Source of the DNA: Strix aluco
Lineage: Eukaryota > Chordata > Aves > Strigiformes > Strigidae
Direction of reading: 5' to 3'
Assembly: GCF_031877795.1 (NCBI RefSeq)
Contig: NC_133932.1
Location: forward strand, 80,341,937-80,405,936
Length of the DNA: 64,000 nucleotides
In this document: positions 1 to 13,085 of the stretch, piece after piece
Position numbering within the stretch: position 1 is the first letter of the stretch
Layout of the letters: the number at the start of each line of letters is the position of its first letter
Notes under the pieces: model-generated
The model's input: only the letters and a program-made list of their open reading frames with translations
Databases searched by the model: none
Told to the model about the DNA's origin: nothing
Translations under genes and position numbers: made by a program

Positions 1-3000
1 TAGTTGCCAGCTGGGAGGAAGGGGAGACAGATGAAGATGAGCGTCTGCCTTATACCTTCCCACCGTTATCTCCATGTGCAAGGAAGCTCTTCCCCATGCC
101 CTCCTCCGGCTCCTCTTCTCAATTCCCACAGTGGCCCCTTATTTGCTCAGAGAAGTGTTGTGCCATGAAGAGGGTATTGTGGTTTACCATCTCTGACCCC
201 ACTGTTTATCAGGCACCAGTTGTCCCAGCTGGTGGCATAGAAAGATTTCATTTAACTAAGAGCACGAAACCACAATCTGGAGCAAAGCAGCTTCTGTAAC
301 GTGATTTAATTTGAGAGCAAATGGGCTGGGATCAAAAAAGGTCACGGTGACAAAGCAGAGTTAAAAGCTGACTTAAATCAACATGCTCAAGCAACTCAGC
401 AACAAAGGGAATAAGAAAATAATATGTGACTTTTTTTGATCAATACAGATTCAACAGCATTGATAAACAGTTTGAAATGAACATGCATTCAATCCATCAG
501 CAATACTGCTTCTCTTGATCTACTGGTTTGATTTGTTTTCTGAAATGGTGTGTGTATTTGAAATAGAAGTGATAGCCAGACTGATTTGACAGAAGTGGGT
601 AAAACCCTCCAGCGAAAAGGGGGGCTGCCGGCAGGTGCAGAAGCTCTTGGATAAAGAGGACGTTTAAAATCAAATTTGAACTTGCTGAACTTAAGGTATC
701 ACAAATAAAACTGACAGTAATAAGATCTGAGGAGAAGAAAACACCTGAAAAACAGATGCTGATGAGAGCGTGTGTGCACTGGGGGACATGATCAGGTTCC
801 CCCCACCTTCCTGTCTTCTGAAAGCACTGCCTTGTCAAAAATCAAATGGATCAAATGTACTCAGAAGTTTTTTAGTGTGCCAAGCAGTGCTTCGGCTCAT
901 TTTGTGTGCAATTTGTGTGCAGCATGGGGTCTTCCTATTCCTCAGTGCAATGTCATGCCCCAGTGCTGACTCTCGAGAAAATACTCTGCTGGTATCTACT
1001 GCATGTAGTAAATGAAGCAGTGTATTACCTAGGAGAAAATTCATTTGGACTGCTTATTTTTGCTGGATCACAGTCCACAGTAGCCAACAAGACATTTGCC
1101 AAGGACAGGACACAATGTGCTCTGCCTGTTATGTTAATGCTTTCATGTTCCCATACTGAAAATATTTTTCTTTCATTGCATTGCAGTAGTTCTACCTTGC
1201 CATTGCCCTTGTAAAGAAATTAAACTTTTTCCACTGATAGAGATTCAGGTGTACACTGTGTTTTTCTGTTTTCCTCTTTGTTGAAGTGTCTTTTCTCAGC
1301 TCTTTATTTCAGTGGCTCATTTAGATGTTTGTTCTAGCTTTTTAATTCATTTTAGCTGCAAGTCAGGTGAAGAAGGGCAGCATCACTTTTGAGAATTTAG
1401 CATTAAAACTATGTAAAGTCTTTTTTCATGTCAGAAATGCATTTCAACTTTTAGAAAATGAGAAATTCTTAAACAGTTTTGGCTTAAGTCCAATTTGCAA
1501 GGGAAATTGCAGCACTGAATGATGCCTCATGCACATGGTCAATGTTTCTGATTTTGGTGGTAAGTCTTTTATGTGGCTTTATATTTAAAGCACTGCACTG
1601 TTTTTCAGGAAACAAAGTTGTAAAGTGGGAGAAAATGGGATAATGAAGCAATATCTTTATGCCAGCTCTGGGAAAATTTAGTTTCTTTTTCTTTCCCAGT
1701 GTCTGGTGTAGTTATCTCATGTGCTACATGTAGGTAGGAATCAGAAAACCTTCCAACAGCAAATTCATAAATTTCAGAAGTCTCTGTGTGACAAGGTGGT
1801 TGCTTTTGATTGTAGATCGCTTGACAAATAGTAATGAAATAAAAATGCCAGTATATGCCAAGCAATGAAGTTGGAGACACCTATACTTATTATACCGACT
1901 ACTCTGTTTTTCTACGGGATAGTGCACTATTGACAAAAATGACTTTCGGTGATGTCTGGGGATTAAGGGTTTATTTGGAAAGATGGCCTAGAGCATTTTT
2001 CATGTGGTATTCTGGGAAGTGTTAACTTTTCTATGTACATACGGGAAAAACCTGATTTGGTAAGAGAGAGTTAGGACATAACCTGGCATGCAAAAGCCAC
2101 AGGTTTGCTGCATCCATTAAAGAACCTGATACAAATGTTAAAATTCAGCTGCAGGAAGTGTTTGTGTTATTGCTGGATATACTGTTAATGCAAAATACGT
2201 TACTTTAGCATGAAATGCAAAACATAATTATTCGTTAAATTAATTTCCTACCCTCCCCCCCCCTCCAGTTTACACAGTCCCATTAAATACAGGGCATCTT
2301 TGGAAGATGTGCAGATTTATGGGAGGAATTTTCTTGCCTGTAAAGGAAACCTAGAGGGACTGCCCTTGGCCTAGGCATCAGCTTATAGCAGCTGGTGCGC
2401 AGGCTGGTCAGTGACGGAGCGCACTAGAGCCTTGTGAACCTGCGGTCCTGTGCCAGCCATTGTCCTCACCGGGCACATTTTGGTGACACGTCACATGCCC
2501 TGAGCTGTGAAAATATTGATTTTGAGATCATGTGCCTGAAGCAGTTTCAGTTTTCCTCCCATCCCAAACAGGAGCTAACCTCAAGCTGGGATCCTCATCA
2601 AGCCAGTGTAATGTCCCGGAGGTTACTCCGAACCCTTTTGCTGCCTGTACATTGCAGGAGCTTTTACCCACCTCTGCCACAACAGTTTTCCAGCTCTGGC
2701 AGCACAAGTCTCAGCGCCAGACACCTCTGCAGGCTGAGGTTTGCTTAAGCATGACCCAAGACGCGAGTCCCTCTCGCCTGCCTGCGGTCTCTCCCCCCAG
2801 AGCCATGCAATGTCTCTGTTTCAAGCCACTGCTTCTAGGGGGACGCTGGCCAAAGGTCGCCAGACTCAGGCAGGTGTTATTGCCCAGCTCTACATAGCGT
2901 GAACAAAGAATGAAAGAAATGATGTTTTTTGAGGACTGAGTTTAAAGTATAGAAAGGAAAAGCAACAGTTAAAGGGAAAGTGTAATCCTCCCCCGTGTTC

Positions 3001-4171
3001 AGTAAAAGTTATTTTCTCATGTTTTTCTAGCAAGCCTCACTCCTCGAACACTGACCGAGCAGCCTCTGCTCACCCACTTCACCAGCCCAATATTGTCCTG
3101 GGCTCTCCAGGCCTCCCACCTGACTGTACACATTGGCTTCCTGCTCTCATCCCAATGAGTTGCGGCATGAGTAGCTGAGCTTGCAGGTGTCCTCGGGTTT
3201 TGAGCCCTCGTCCCTCCACCCCTTTCACGTCTCCAGCAGTGGCTCCCATGGACAAGCATCTCATGCAAGCAGAAACTGCCCAGTTGCCTGGCAAACCTCA
3301 CAGGTGCTGGTGTGTTTCTTGCCGTTTGGCAGGGACCAGCCACATCCTTGGACGCACGCCTAGCGGCTGACAGGCTCTTTGCCCAGCTGCATTTCAGTGA
3401 TTAACCTGCTACCTCCATCTGTCAGCTTAGGGGTTTCTACCTCACACCAGAAAGACAGGAAAGTTAAAGATTTGCTTGAACTCTCTGAGGCTGGTATGAT
3501 GCCCCAAGGGTGGGCTGGTATGGTGCCTGTCTGGATGGATATTCAGCTAGATATTTGCCACGTGGTCCATGCAATACTAACATCTGTAAATAAAGCCTGT
3601 TACAGATCATGTTGCAGACCTTGCTCTCCATACCAGGCTTGGAGAAGCCAAGGGGACATGTTTTCCAAGGCAGGACTGTAAGAGGTTACTCTCCTGTTTG
3701 TGCTGCCCCGGAACTCAACCCTTCTTCTGCAAGACACTTCTTGGCATGCCGGTGTCTATTGGCTTGTGAGGAGGGCCCCTGCCAAGTTTTTCAGGCGTGG
3801 AATAGGTCGTTCCCTTCTCGTTTTTGAAGTGTCGTGGTTAATTTCTAATGAGAAGTGCCTCTGAACTTCTGAACTTTGAACTCAGCAGAGGAAGCCCTCC
3901 CTTGAGGACATCAAAGGCTGTAGCTGTGCTTAGGGGAACGATTCGTGCCACATACTCTTCATGCCGAGAAATTATCTCTAGTCCTTTATGTGGCACATGC
4001 ATCATTGAATATATTAATATACATGAGTAAATAAAATAAAGCCATTAGACTAGGATGCACATCCCTGAGAACAGAATTTGCTCTGCAGATTAGGAAATGG
4101 ACTAAAATTCCAATCACTGATTTTTCACAAAGAAAATCTGTCACATCTTAGAACAAAGCAAACAAGCACAT
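1..4171. other. Non-coding DNA, no gene seen
   Basis: No open frame here has a recognisable domain, exon-like structure or repeat family signature. The only simple-sequence feature is a cytosine run near 2251-2266. The stretch 2350-2900 is richer in GC than its surroundings and holds short overlapping frames on the plus strand (104 and 121 codons) that I do not recognise and consider chance. If CLDN10 continues to the left, this is intronic DNA; that is inferred from the orientation of the exon at 40 kb. Confidence 0.6.
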
Positions 4172-4199
4172 GCACACACACACATATATATCTCTCTCT
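4172..4199. repeat. Compound microsatellite (CA)n-(TA)n-(TC)n
   Basis: Three dinucleotide tracts follow one another without a break: about six CA units, then four AT units, then four TC units. Such compound tracts are typical of neutral vertebrate DNA and are often length-polymorphic. Confidence 0.85.
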
Positions 4200-7100
4200 A
4201 AAGAATGTGATACAAAGTCTTTTTTATATCCCTGCCTTATATTATGTCTAAGAATAGGGAAGAGAGATCAGGCTCTTATCAAAACTGCTATTTCCTCAAT
4301 ATAGGAGAAAAATTATTAGCCAACAACCCCACCAACCACTTTTTCATCTTTTCTTAACAAAATTAAATGCCTATGCAGCTCAATAAGTAAGCATTACCAC
4401 TACGAATTGATGAAGCCAATTTTTAAAATAGTGAGATAAGTAGAGGAGACTAGAGTAACCCAACCCCCCTTTGCAGATAAAAATGTTATTTTCCCTCTTC
4501 TTACATAAATCTACTACTAGGGACCACAAATCATGTCTGATCACAGGGCTTCTCTTTATTCACGCAATCTCTTCTGCATGAGATATTCCTACATACTACT
4601 ACCCACCACCTGTATATCCCTAGAATTTTTCATTACTAGAAGTGGGATGGGCATGTAATAATTACAGCAATTCATTAGACTTATCAGGAATTATCCAGAT
4701 TTACTTACAAAACAGAGAGATACTTCCTTTGTAGTTTTGCCTTAAAAAACCATGGCCAGAAAATGCCCATCAGGACATTAATTTCATTAGGATTTTGCTT
4801 TTCATACATTTTTTTCCTCCTTCTACACTATTTTTGTTCTTGCTAGTAAGAACTTGTTTTAGTGTGTTTAATCCATTAGAGAAGATTTCCCAAATGAGCC
4901 ATTTGTGAATAGCAGGTTGCTGTCTTTCATCAGTTCCACTCAAACAGCGGGTTACGATGAGGTATGACATTCTGGCTTGGTTTGTTTGTGCAACAGCTGG
5001 GATTTTTGTAATGGGGAAGTAAGGTACTTGGGTAATCTCCATTTGTTTTCAATAGGGCTGCAGTAGCCTTGAATGAGGAGGTGTTTCTGAGGTTCTTTCC
5101 CTGTTGGTTTCCAGCATTTGATGTTGATTTCACTTTTTTCTTTTATGGCAGCAGCCAAGCCTGGCTAGATAAGCTATCTCAAGCCCTTCCTGATACTGAG
5201 ATGGGTAATAAGGATAGTGTTCAGCATTTCTGTGGGCGTGGTCTGTAGCATTACAGCACGGTATTTTTCACTTTAGAGTCCCATCACCTTCAGTGACTTT
5301 AACTTTACTGTCCAATTATATTTGTAACCTTGGGAGTACCCAGAGCTTTGATGGTGCCCTGTATAATCACTCTCATGTGCATAATTCTGGAGTAATTTGT
5401 ACTCATCAGCAGAGCTTGCCAGATTTTCTATTAAAAGGATGAAGTTGCCAGCTCATGTAAATTTGCTGTAGTCCTGCTTTGACTAGTGTCTTCCTTCAGA
5501 ACAGCCAGCCGTTGGTTTGCACAATTATTTCTGCACTGTGCATCCAGCGACTTACAGTCTTATTTGAATGAGGTCTGCTTATGACCAACTCACTAAATAG
5601 TTCACATCCAAAACCAATTGCCAGTGGTTCTTTCTTCATTATAAGCCTGATCCTGGTGGATTTTATTATTATTTTGGAAACAGCAAAGGATCAACACCAT
5701 AAGAGGCAAGTCAGTGAGGGATTTACTTTGTTATTATGTTAATATCAGAGTATTTTAATGTAGATGTGAAGCAGCTGTGAACGCTGTTTCTCCAGCTCCC
5801 AAACCCTTTTCCAATGCCCGTTTCAGGAAGGATCTCTAAATTGTGATAGTAAGAGTTGACCTTGCCTTATGTATTAGCATGCTCATGAATTTCTCTTAGA
5901 CTTACTTTTGTTGCTTCTTAAACTAAGACACTACTGCTACATAATTATTACCTATCCCTGTTTGCCGGGAGCAAGGCTGAGGTTAAAATGCATTTGTGCC
6001 TGGGAAGTCCCAGAGAAATAAATAATTTTCTCCACCTTTGTAGGCTGAGACAACAGGACACACTGTGTAACCTCCCCATTTGGCTGGACCACGGCTAGAA
6101 ATGTGGTGCTCGCTTTGCACACGAGTATGCAGAGACACCTTAACAGAAGTGATTTTGTGTGATGACTACTGTATATATGCTTAAGGGGCAGGGTTACATC
6201 TTTGAGCTGAAAGCAACTCTTTGTGCACGCATAAATCACAGAAGGGCTGTGTTTGAAGATTGTATCATATCTAGTGGAGGTGATACAATCTACACAGCAT
6301 GTACATCTCTGAAATGAGTCATTATTTTGAATAACGATCCACACTTGTTCATTTTCATGTGAACAGTTATATGAGGAAGGCTTAGCAGGAAGGGCTTACT
6401 TCAAGCTTTCAACCCCTCCTCAAGATCCACTGGTCTGTGAAGTTTAAAGAGCACTGACAAAGGCCATGTGAAATGGTAACAGGGATTGATGACGTGAAAA
6501 AATGGAGCTATTGAGCTGTGCAACAGCTGGCATAAGTAACAGTGTGGTCTAACCACAGTGATGCTCCTCTTCCTCTCCCTTTCCTTGCCAGCCATTTTCA
6601 TCATGACTTCTTTAGCACCTCTGCAAGGGGCCCTTCATCCTGGTCCTATTGAAACGTTGGTAACAGCCCCACAAACAAAGTAGTCAGAACTTTCCATAAG
6701 TTCACTTAAATTTGAAAGGAATATGATGTAGTATGTCAACTGGTGTTTGGCAATCAACACAGTATGGGCAACCCTGTCCCACACTGTCACTGTAGAGCAT
6801 TACCTTGCAAATGCAGGAGGTGGGATTCTCTCTAACTTAGATGTTCAAAATGCAGATGTCCACATCTGGGCTAGTCATTGGAACTCCAGACAATATAGTC
6901 AAAGGAGTCTGGAGAGCTACTCAGCTGATCAAATATGGGGTGAAAGGAGATGAACTGTGTCCCTGAAGTCCTTGTTTTGTTTTATGGACTATAAAAAGAA
7001 CGAAGAAAGACAGATTTATATGTAGTCATCTATATTATAAATGTCATGGGATGGGATTTTTACTATGTTTAATGTCGAATCCCATATTTACAAATGGAGA

Positions 7101-10100
7101 CAGAAACAGTGTGAAAAGGTTTTGGCATTCACAAACACAGGCTGGCAGTACCGTAGTTCTTTTGTATTGCTGGAGATAAATTTTGCGCCCTCTTCTGGAA
7201 AAAAGTGTTTGGCATATTGATGTAATAAAACGTAAAAAAAGAGATGTCGGTACAGTGAAGTCATCTCCTCATTTTCCTAGAGCAAACTTGGCACAATGAA
7301 CAACTCATTAAATGTTGACTGTTCCTTCGGTTCTGATCACTTACAAGTACCTGTACATATGACTCCTGATTTGTGAATTTAACTGCTGATTAAGTTAATA
7401 ACCAGCCCATAGTCTCTTGTGAAGTGTTGAATGACTTTCAGATGACTACACTGAAGCTCAATGAAAACAAAGATTTTTTTTAAAAAAGTCTATTGGTATC
7501 TGTTCACCTGGAAAATCCAGAGCAGAAAATGACCTGACAAGTCTGAATATGATCTCAACTATGGCAGTTTTACAGCAACAGCACTCGATTAGCATCTACA
7601 CTGTTAAGATTTATTCAGCTCTGAGTTCATAATCAGATCCTATATCCAGTCACAGGAAAGGAAATGTCAATTATTATTTCACTTACAAGAAATGGCACTT
7701 TCAAGGGCTAATTCACATGCCTTATCTCCCTGAACGAGCTGAAATGTGGCAGATGGATAATGCAAGGAAAAGAAACAGTTGGACCTAATGACACCAGCCT
7801 TGGAAGAATGGTAATTTCAGCTATCAAAAAAGAGAGAGCTACCAGTTCACCCACTTATGTGGGAGGTTCATTGTCTGAAACTTGAAACATGTGTGAAAGG
7901 GGGCATGAGAAGAGTATGGACAACTTTCCAGGTGGGATCTGCACATTCCTGTCTCTGAGGGGTTTCATCCAATTCAGCTGAATGACACCTCTTCCAAACT
8001 TCTCATTTAAGCAGGATAAACTAAAATGGAACAGGCAGTTACCAGAGTCCCCAGTCTGTATACTCTCAGCAGAAGTGTTTGCAGGGTATCTGCTTTCTGC
8101 TGATACTATGTGGTCACATGCTGGAGATGTGTGATCACTCAGAAGCTTGCTGCATGCTGGCTAGGTATCAGCAAGTGAATAGCAAATAAACACTTATATT
8201 AACAAACCTGTGTTAAAATTGCAAAGGTCACAAACTACTCTTTGTACTGTTGACAGGCCGATAATGTGTATTGACACTGGTTATAACATCTTTGGCGGAG
8301 CCTTAGCCAATGGTCTGAAAAGGGTCACTGGAATAATCAGTTCCCTCCAATCATTTTGAGCTTCAGAAAGAAAAGAAGAAATGAGATCTGTTTTCTCTTC
8401 CCCAGTCTGGATAAGGCAGGATCAAGTCAGACACTGGCCTGACCGTTAGCTTTGCTTTGCTGAGCTGTTAGGTGCTAGCTAATGGGAGGAGCAATGGGGC
8501 AGCATATGGATATGCAAAGATGTGGACCCAGCACCTCTTCAGGGGGAAAGGACTAACACTGGAGAATACATATATAAAACTTTTGTGTCCAGTCCTTTTG
8601 TCATTCCACAAAGAGTAGGCTGGGTCTGAAGCTGCTCTTACCCGCAACTGCACAAAACCGGCTTGTTAGAAATGCCCATTTTTTTGCATCAGTAAAGGTC
8701 TGGGGTCCTACTGTGCAGCTCCTGCTCAGTGCTGGGCATTGCAACAACCACCAGCATTCCCTGTGTGGCAAACAGAGTCATGCAGAGTTAGCAGAGCCCC
8801 AGTGGCCTCCCCAATCCTCAGAACTGTCATCTCAGCCCCTGAAATGGAGACCTTGCAGCTCTGGCCAAGCTCTGTGCCCAAAGACCCTCGACTGTTCCAC
8901 ACTCCCAGCTTCGCCTGTGCAAATTGGTGGTGGCTCCCACCTCCTGCGGACATGAATGGCAGTTCCGCTTCCTGCACTCCAGCTGATCTTGGGACTCGAA
9001 CACATTTTGCTACCAGGACCTTGCAGTAACAGGGCACCTAGGATTTCCAAGGATGGGAAAAATCTGTTCTCTGGGAACTGAATTTCCTGTGAGTTCCCAA
9101 ACTCCACGCTGTGACAGAGGAATACATCTGTTCATACTTCAGTACTGCATAAGAGCAACATGGGAGCACGGGGATGAAGAGGCTGCAACAGGAGTGGAAG
9201 GTGAAAAAAAGTGAGAAAGCAGAAAAAAGAAACAAACCTGTCTCAAATAAACCTGAAGGAAAGAAACCTGTCTCCTGTGGACCCAGGAGACATGGAAATG
9301 TGTGGCACTTCAGAATATGCTGCCCATGGGCAGGGAAAACACAGATATGAAAGTAGTAGCAAGACCTGAGGAAGAACCTCTCAGCACTTAGGATTGTCTT
9401 GGCATGAAGGTAGGAAGGCACAGGAAATGAGATATATGGTCATTTTATAAGAAAGACTTACTCTCCATGTAATAGGGCTATGAATGCAGAGGAGTCCATG
9501 AGGAATCTGTAATACACAAACCATGGGTCTCACCTGTGAGCCACAAGCCTGAGCCACCTATTCATTTTGCATGGAATTTGTTTCTCTTAACTTAGCTGTC
9601 TACTGACACTGTCTCCATGTCACTGACTCCATGTCTAGTAGACAGACACTTCCAGAGGTTGATCAAGCCCATTGACCTCATACAAATTGCCCTCTGGGGA
9701 CGCCTGTCTGTTTTCACTTATTGCAGAAAGAGTTTAAGATTATGACCTTAGACATTCCCTTTAGACTGCTAAAATTAGTGAAATGAGTCCCACCTCCTAA
9801 GCACAGCTCAACTCAAGAGGTAATGCTGTTGAAATGAGTGACTCTGTCTGTACGCCTTTGGAACAGCAACTTTCTGGATGAGTGATAAACTGCACATATT
9901 GCCCACAGTTTGGTGCCTGTCTGCGTCATCTCCTGTTTGTGGACAGACCCTGTGGTCACACTTGGGAAGGCTTTCTCTCCTCTTAGATGATGCCTGTTCC
10001 TGCTGTGGTTGGATGGGCCTGGCCATTGACTAATGAGGTATAGACACAACTAAAAAATCTGCTTTCAGCATAACAAGTGAGTTGGTATCGTACTGTGGAT

Positions 10101-12331
10101 AGCTAGAACACAGTGAAAAGGTCACATTGGGAAAGGGGAAGAAATACACTTTTGTTCATTGTCTTCCCAGGACCTGCCGGTATTTATGTAATTTGTTGTC
10201 TGTGTGAGCCCTGGCTGCCAGAGTATGCAGCTTTTGAAGCATCTTTCTTTATCCAGGCAAGCAGCAGGTGGGATCAGTGGGCAACATGGTCATCCTTGCC
10301 GCAGGAATACCTCCGATCTGCCTTTCAGGGCTAAGGAACAGGAATGCTATGTTTCCTCAACGTCTGCTCCGTTGGGAAAAGGATGTGTCTGACCAGTACC
10401 TTGGGAAATACAACATTCACATTTACTGTGTCATTTATGATAGGGTGAAATTTCACACTGTGTTGCAAGTCATCTGGAATGTGTTTGCCTTGGCATGTCC
10501 TCTGACTGCCCTCAGTTGAATTACGGCCATCTCTTCAGATATCTATTCATGTAGATCTTGTTTATCAAGTCATTCACTACCTCTGGGAGGAGGACATGGC
10601 AGGTTGCTGCAGCTCCAGTCTCCAGTACCAGGTCCTTCTGGCACTCCATGGGTGGTGAGGGAGGGAGGCATAGGAGAGCTTTACCACTCAGTGCTTGCAG
10701 GATTGGGATCTGTTTAACATAGACAGCTCTGGACCTGTTCTTGATGTCTGTTAAGAGACTGCCACATTTTGTTGTCTGGAATGGGAGTTATGGGAGATTT
10801 TGAGGCAAATGTGCTCTGTGCAAAGCGAACTGTATGGAAATGTCTGGGTTTTTTCTGTTCTTTGATATTCAGCAGGATAGTAGGGAAGCTCCAGTGTGAA
10901 TGGTTTTGCCCTAAATAATAATGCTTTTCCCAAGTAAGGTCTACTGCTGCAAACTTTGCCGTGTGAGTAGGCCTGGATTTTTAATGAGTGCTTATTGGTC
11001 CAACCATCATGATACTCTTCAGCTAAGTTATCTGACAGGCTTTACATGTATTCACTCATACTTCATGGCATCTCTGTGGGGGAGGGAATGGCTTTTCACC
11101 TGCTTCATTTCCTTCCTGAAATCTCCTTTGCTACATTTTTACTCTTCTGTCATCACTTTTGTTTTTCTTGCCTGTTTACTTTTTCCCTTTCACAGCCCTA
11201 AGACAAGAATATGGATCACTCCTTCCCACTGTACTTACTTGTTCAACTTTACCCCACCTAGTGACTCTTCATTTTTTGTCTTTTAGATGCCTCGGCTGTC
11301 TCTGTGTTGTGTTGAAGAGTTTCAGATGTTACAGGGCAAATTTTATGTCCCCTATGGTAGTGCACCTTATATTTCAAGGAATATTATTTTCTGCTCTTGA
11401 GGATTCATCTGTCTCCACAATTGTAAAATGACTGCAAGAGTTTTCTGGAGATAGGCTTTCATTCTTTTTTTGATGATAGAGAGGAACACAGAACAAACAT
11501 GCTGGTAACAGCATAAAATGGCCATTGCCTCCCTCTCACAAAGTCACATAAATCTGTCCCTCACCATCACTCCTAAGGCAAGCAGCAGGTTGTTCCCCGG
11601 GCAGGAGGCATGCCTTTGTTCTTGCAGGGGAGAGACCTGTGTATGTGGGAGATGTTCTGTCGCTTTTCCCCTGCTATTATAAAAAGTTGAGACAACAAGG
11701 TATTTTTTTGATACACCTGCTCATTTTTTCCAGAGAATTTATTTGTCTGATCCTCTTGGTGGTACTTTTTAAATGCTACTTTTTTCTATTTGGAATTGGT
11801 GAATGACACTGCCTGACCTCCCAAGCATCAGTTCTCCAGATATTATTACATTTTAGACTTTGAGCAGAATTAAGTCATAGTAAGTGACCTGGTTGGTAGT
11901 CCTTCTGAGGACATGAAAGCATTTGTTTTCCTCCTACCATATAATTTTGTTTCTTACATCTGAGACTTGCGGTATTTGAAGCACAATTCTGTATCTTTTC
12001 TCAATAGCTTCTGTATTTATCTTTTTTCTTATGAGTAGATCTTTCTCTCAGTTGCCCCAATATACTATATTTTCCCTTTCTACAACCTTCCCCAACTTTA
12101 GCTAGGATTTGACATCTACCACAAAATGTATAACAGGCTGGACTTGAAGATCTGCAAGAATCCCATGTTTGAATATCCCAGCACTAGTGCATGTAGCTAC
12201 TCCTGCCTTCTGTTCAGCTTTTGTAATGAGTGGTCTCTGTAGGGAACAGAGGCAACAAGGCAAAGCTGCAGAGCAATGCAAGAGGTAAATGCCTGGAGTT
12301 CAAATCTGGGGCGGTGCTACAGATTTATAGG
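4200..12331. other. Non-coding DNA, no gene seen
   Basis: Eight kilobases without a recognisable exon, RNA gene or dated repeat. The longest minus-strand frames (130 codons at 5952-6344 and 127 codons at 9038-9421) have no domain, no repeated motif and no splice context that I can recognise. A small inverted repeat at 9596-9645 is listed separately. Confidence 0.6.
9596..9645. repeat. Short inverted repeat (9-bp arms)
   Basis: CTGTCTACT at 9596-9604 is matched by its exact reverse complement at 9637-9645. The 32-nt loop itself carries two copies of CTCCATGT. It could fold as a weak hairpin. A match this short can arise by chance. Confidence 0.5.
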
Positions 12332-13085
12332 TTCATAGAATCATAGAATTGTTGGAAGGGATTTTAAAGATCGTCTAGTTACAACCCCCCTGCCATGGGC
12401 AGAGACAGCTTCCACTAGACCAGGTTGCTCAAAGCCCCGTCCAACCTGGCCTTGAACATTTCCAGGGAGGGGGCAGCCACAACCTCTCTGGGCAACCTGT
12501 TCTGGTGCCTCACCACCTACCTAGTGAAGAATTTCTTCCTTATATCTAAACTAAATCTGCCCTCTTTCAGTTTAAAGCCATTACCCCTTGCCTTATCACT
12601 ACATGCCCTTGTAAAAAGTCCCTCCCCATCTTTCCTGTAGGCCCCTTTTAGGTACTGGAAGGCTGCTGTAAGGTGTCCCCAAAGCCTACTCTTCTCCAGG
12701 CTGAACAACCCCAACTCTCTCAGCCTGTCTTCCTAGGAGAGGTGCTTCAGACCCCTGATTATCTTTGTGGCCCTCCTTTGGACTCACTCCAACAGGTCCA
12801 TGTCCTTCTTACACTGGGGACCCCAGAGCTGAATGCAATACTGCAGGTGGGGTCTCACAAGAGTGGAGTAGAGGGGGAGAATCCCCTCCCTCGACCTGCT
12901 GGTCACGCTTCTCTTGATGCAGCCCAGGATACATTTGTCTTTCTGGGCTGCAAGCACACAGTGCTGGGTCATGTTGCACTTCTTGTCAACCAGTACCCCC
13001 AAGTCCTTCTTCTTAGGGCTGCTCTCAATCCATTCTCCACCCAGCCTGTTTTTGTGCTTGGGGTTGCCCTGACCACCTGCATTCA
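12332..13085 (-). mobile_element. CR1 LINE, 5'-truncated, minus strand
   Basis: The left edge is the reverse complement of a CR1 3' terminus: a short tandem ending of the ATTCTATGA type, preceded on the element strand by the usual 'GATC..TTAAAATCCCTTCCAA' tail. To the right, the minus strand encodes the C-terminal part of CR1 ORF2, downstream of the reverse transcriptase. Recognisable blocks include KDLGVLVDKKCNM, ILPLYSTLVRPHLQYC and the following LLE. The frame is broken by a TGA at 12784-12786, where a CGA arginine codon would fit, and by a TAG at 12733-12735, where a tyrosine codon is expected. Both segments stay in the same frame. The element is a dead-on-arrival copy lacking the endonuclease and the RT core. 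The 5' edge is uncertain; similarity fades between about 13085 and 13167. Confidence 0.93.

Noticed and set aside
5952..6344. 130-codon minus-strand frame
   Set aside because: No domain or periodic structure; composition is that of ordinary non-coding DNA.
8985..9010. tRNA B-box-like word (GGGACTCGAAC) on the plus strand
   Set aside because: On neither strand is there a cloverleaf, anticodon arm or A-box at the right distance.
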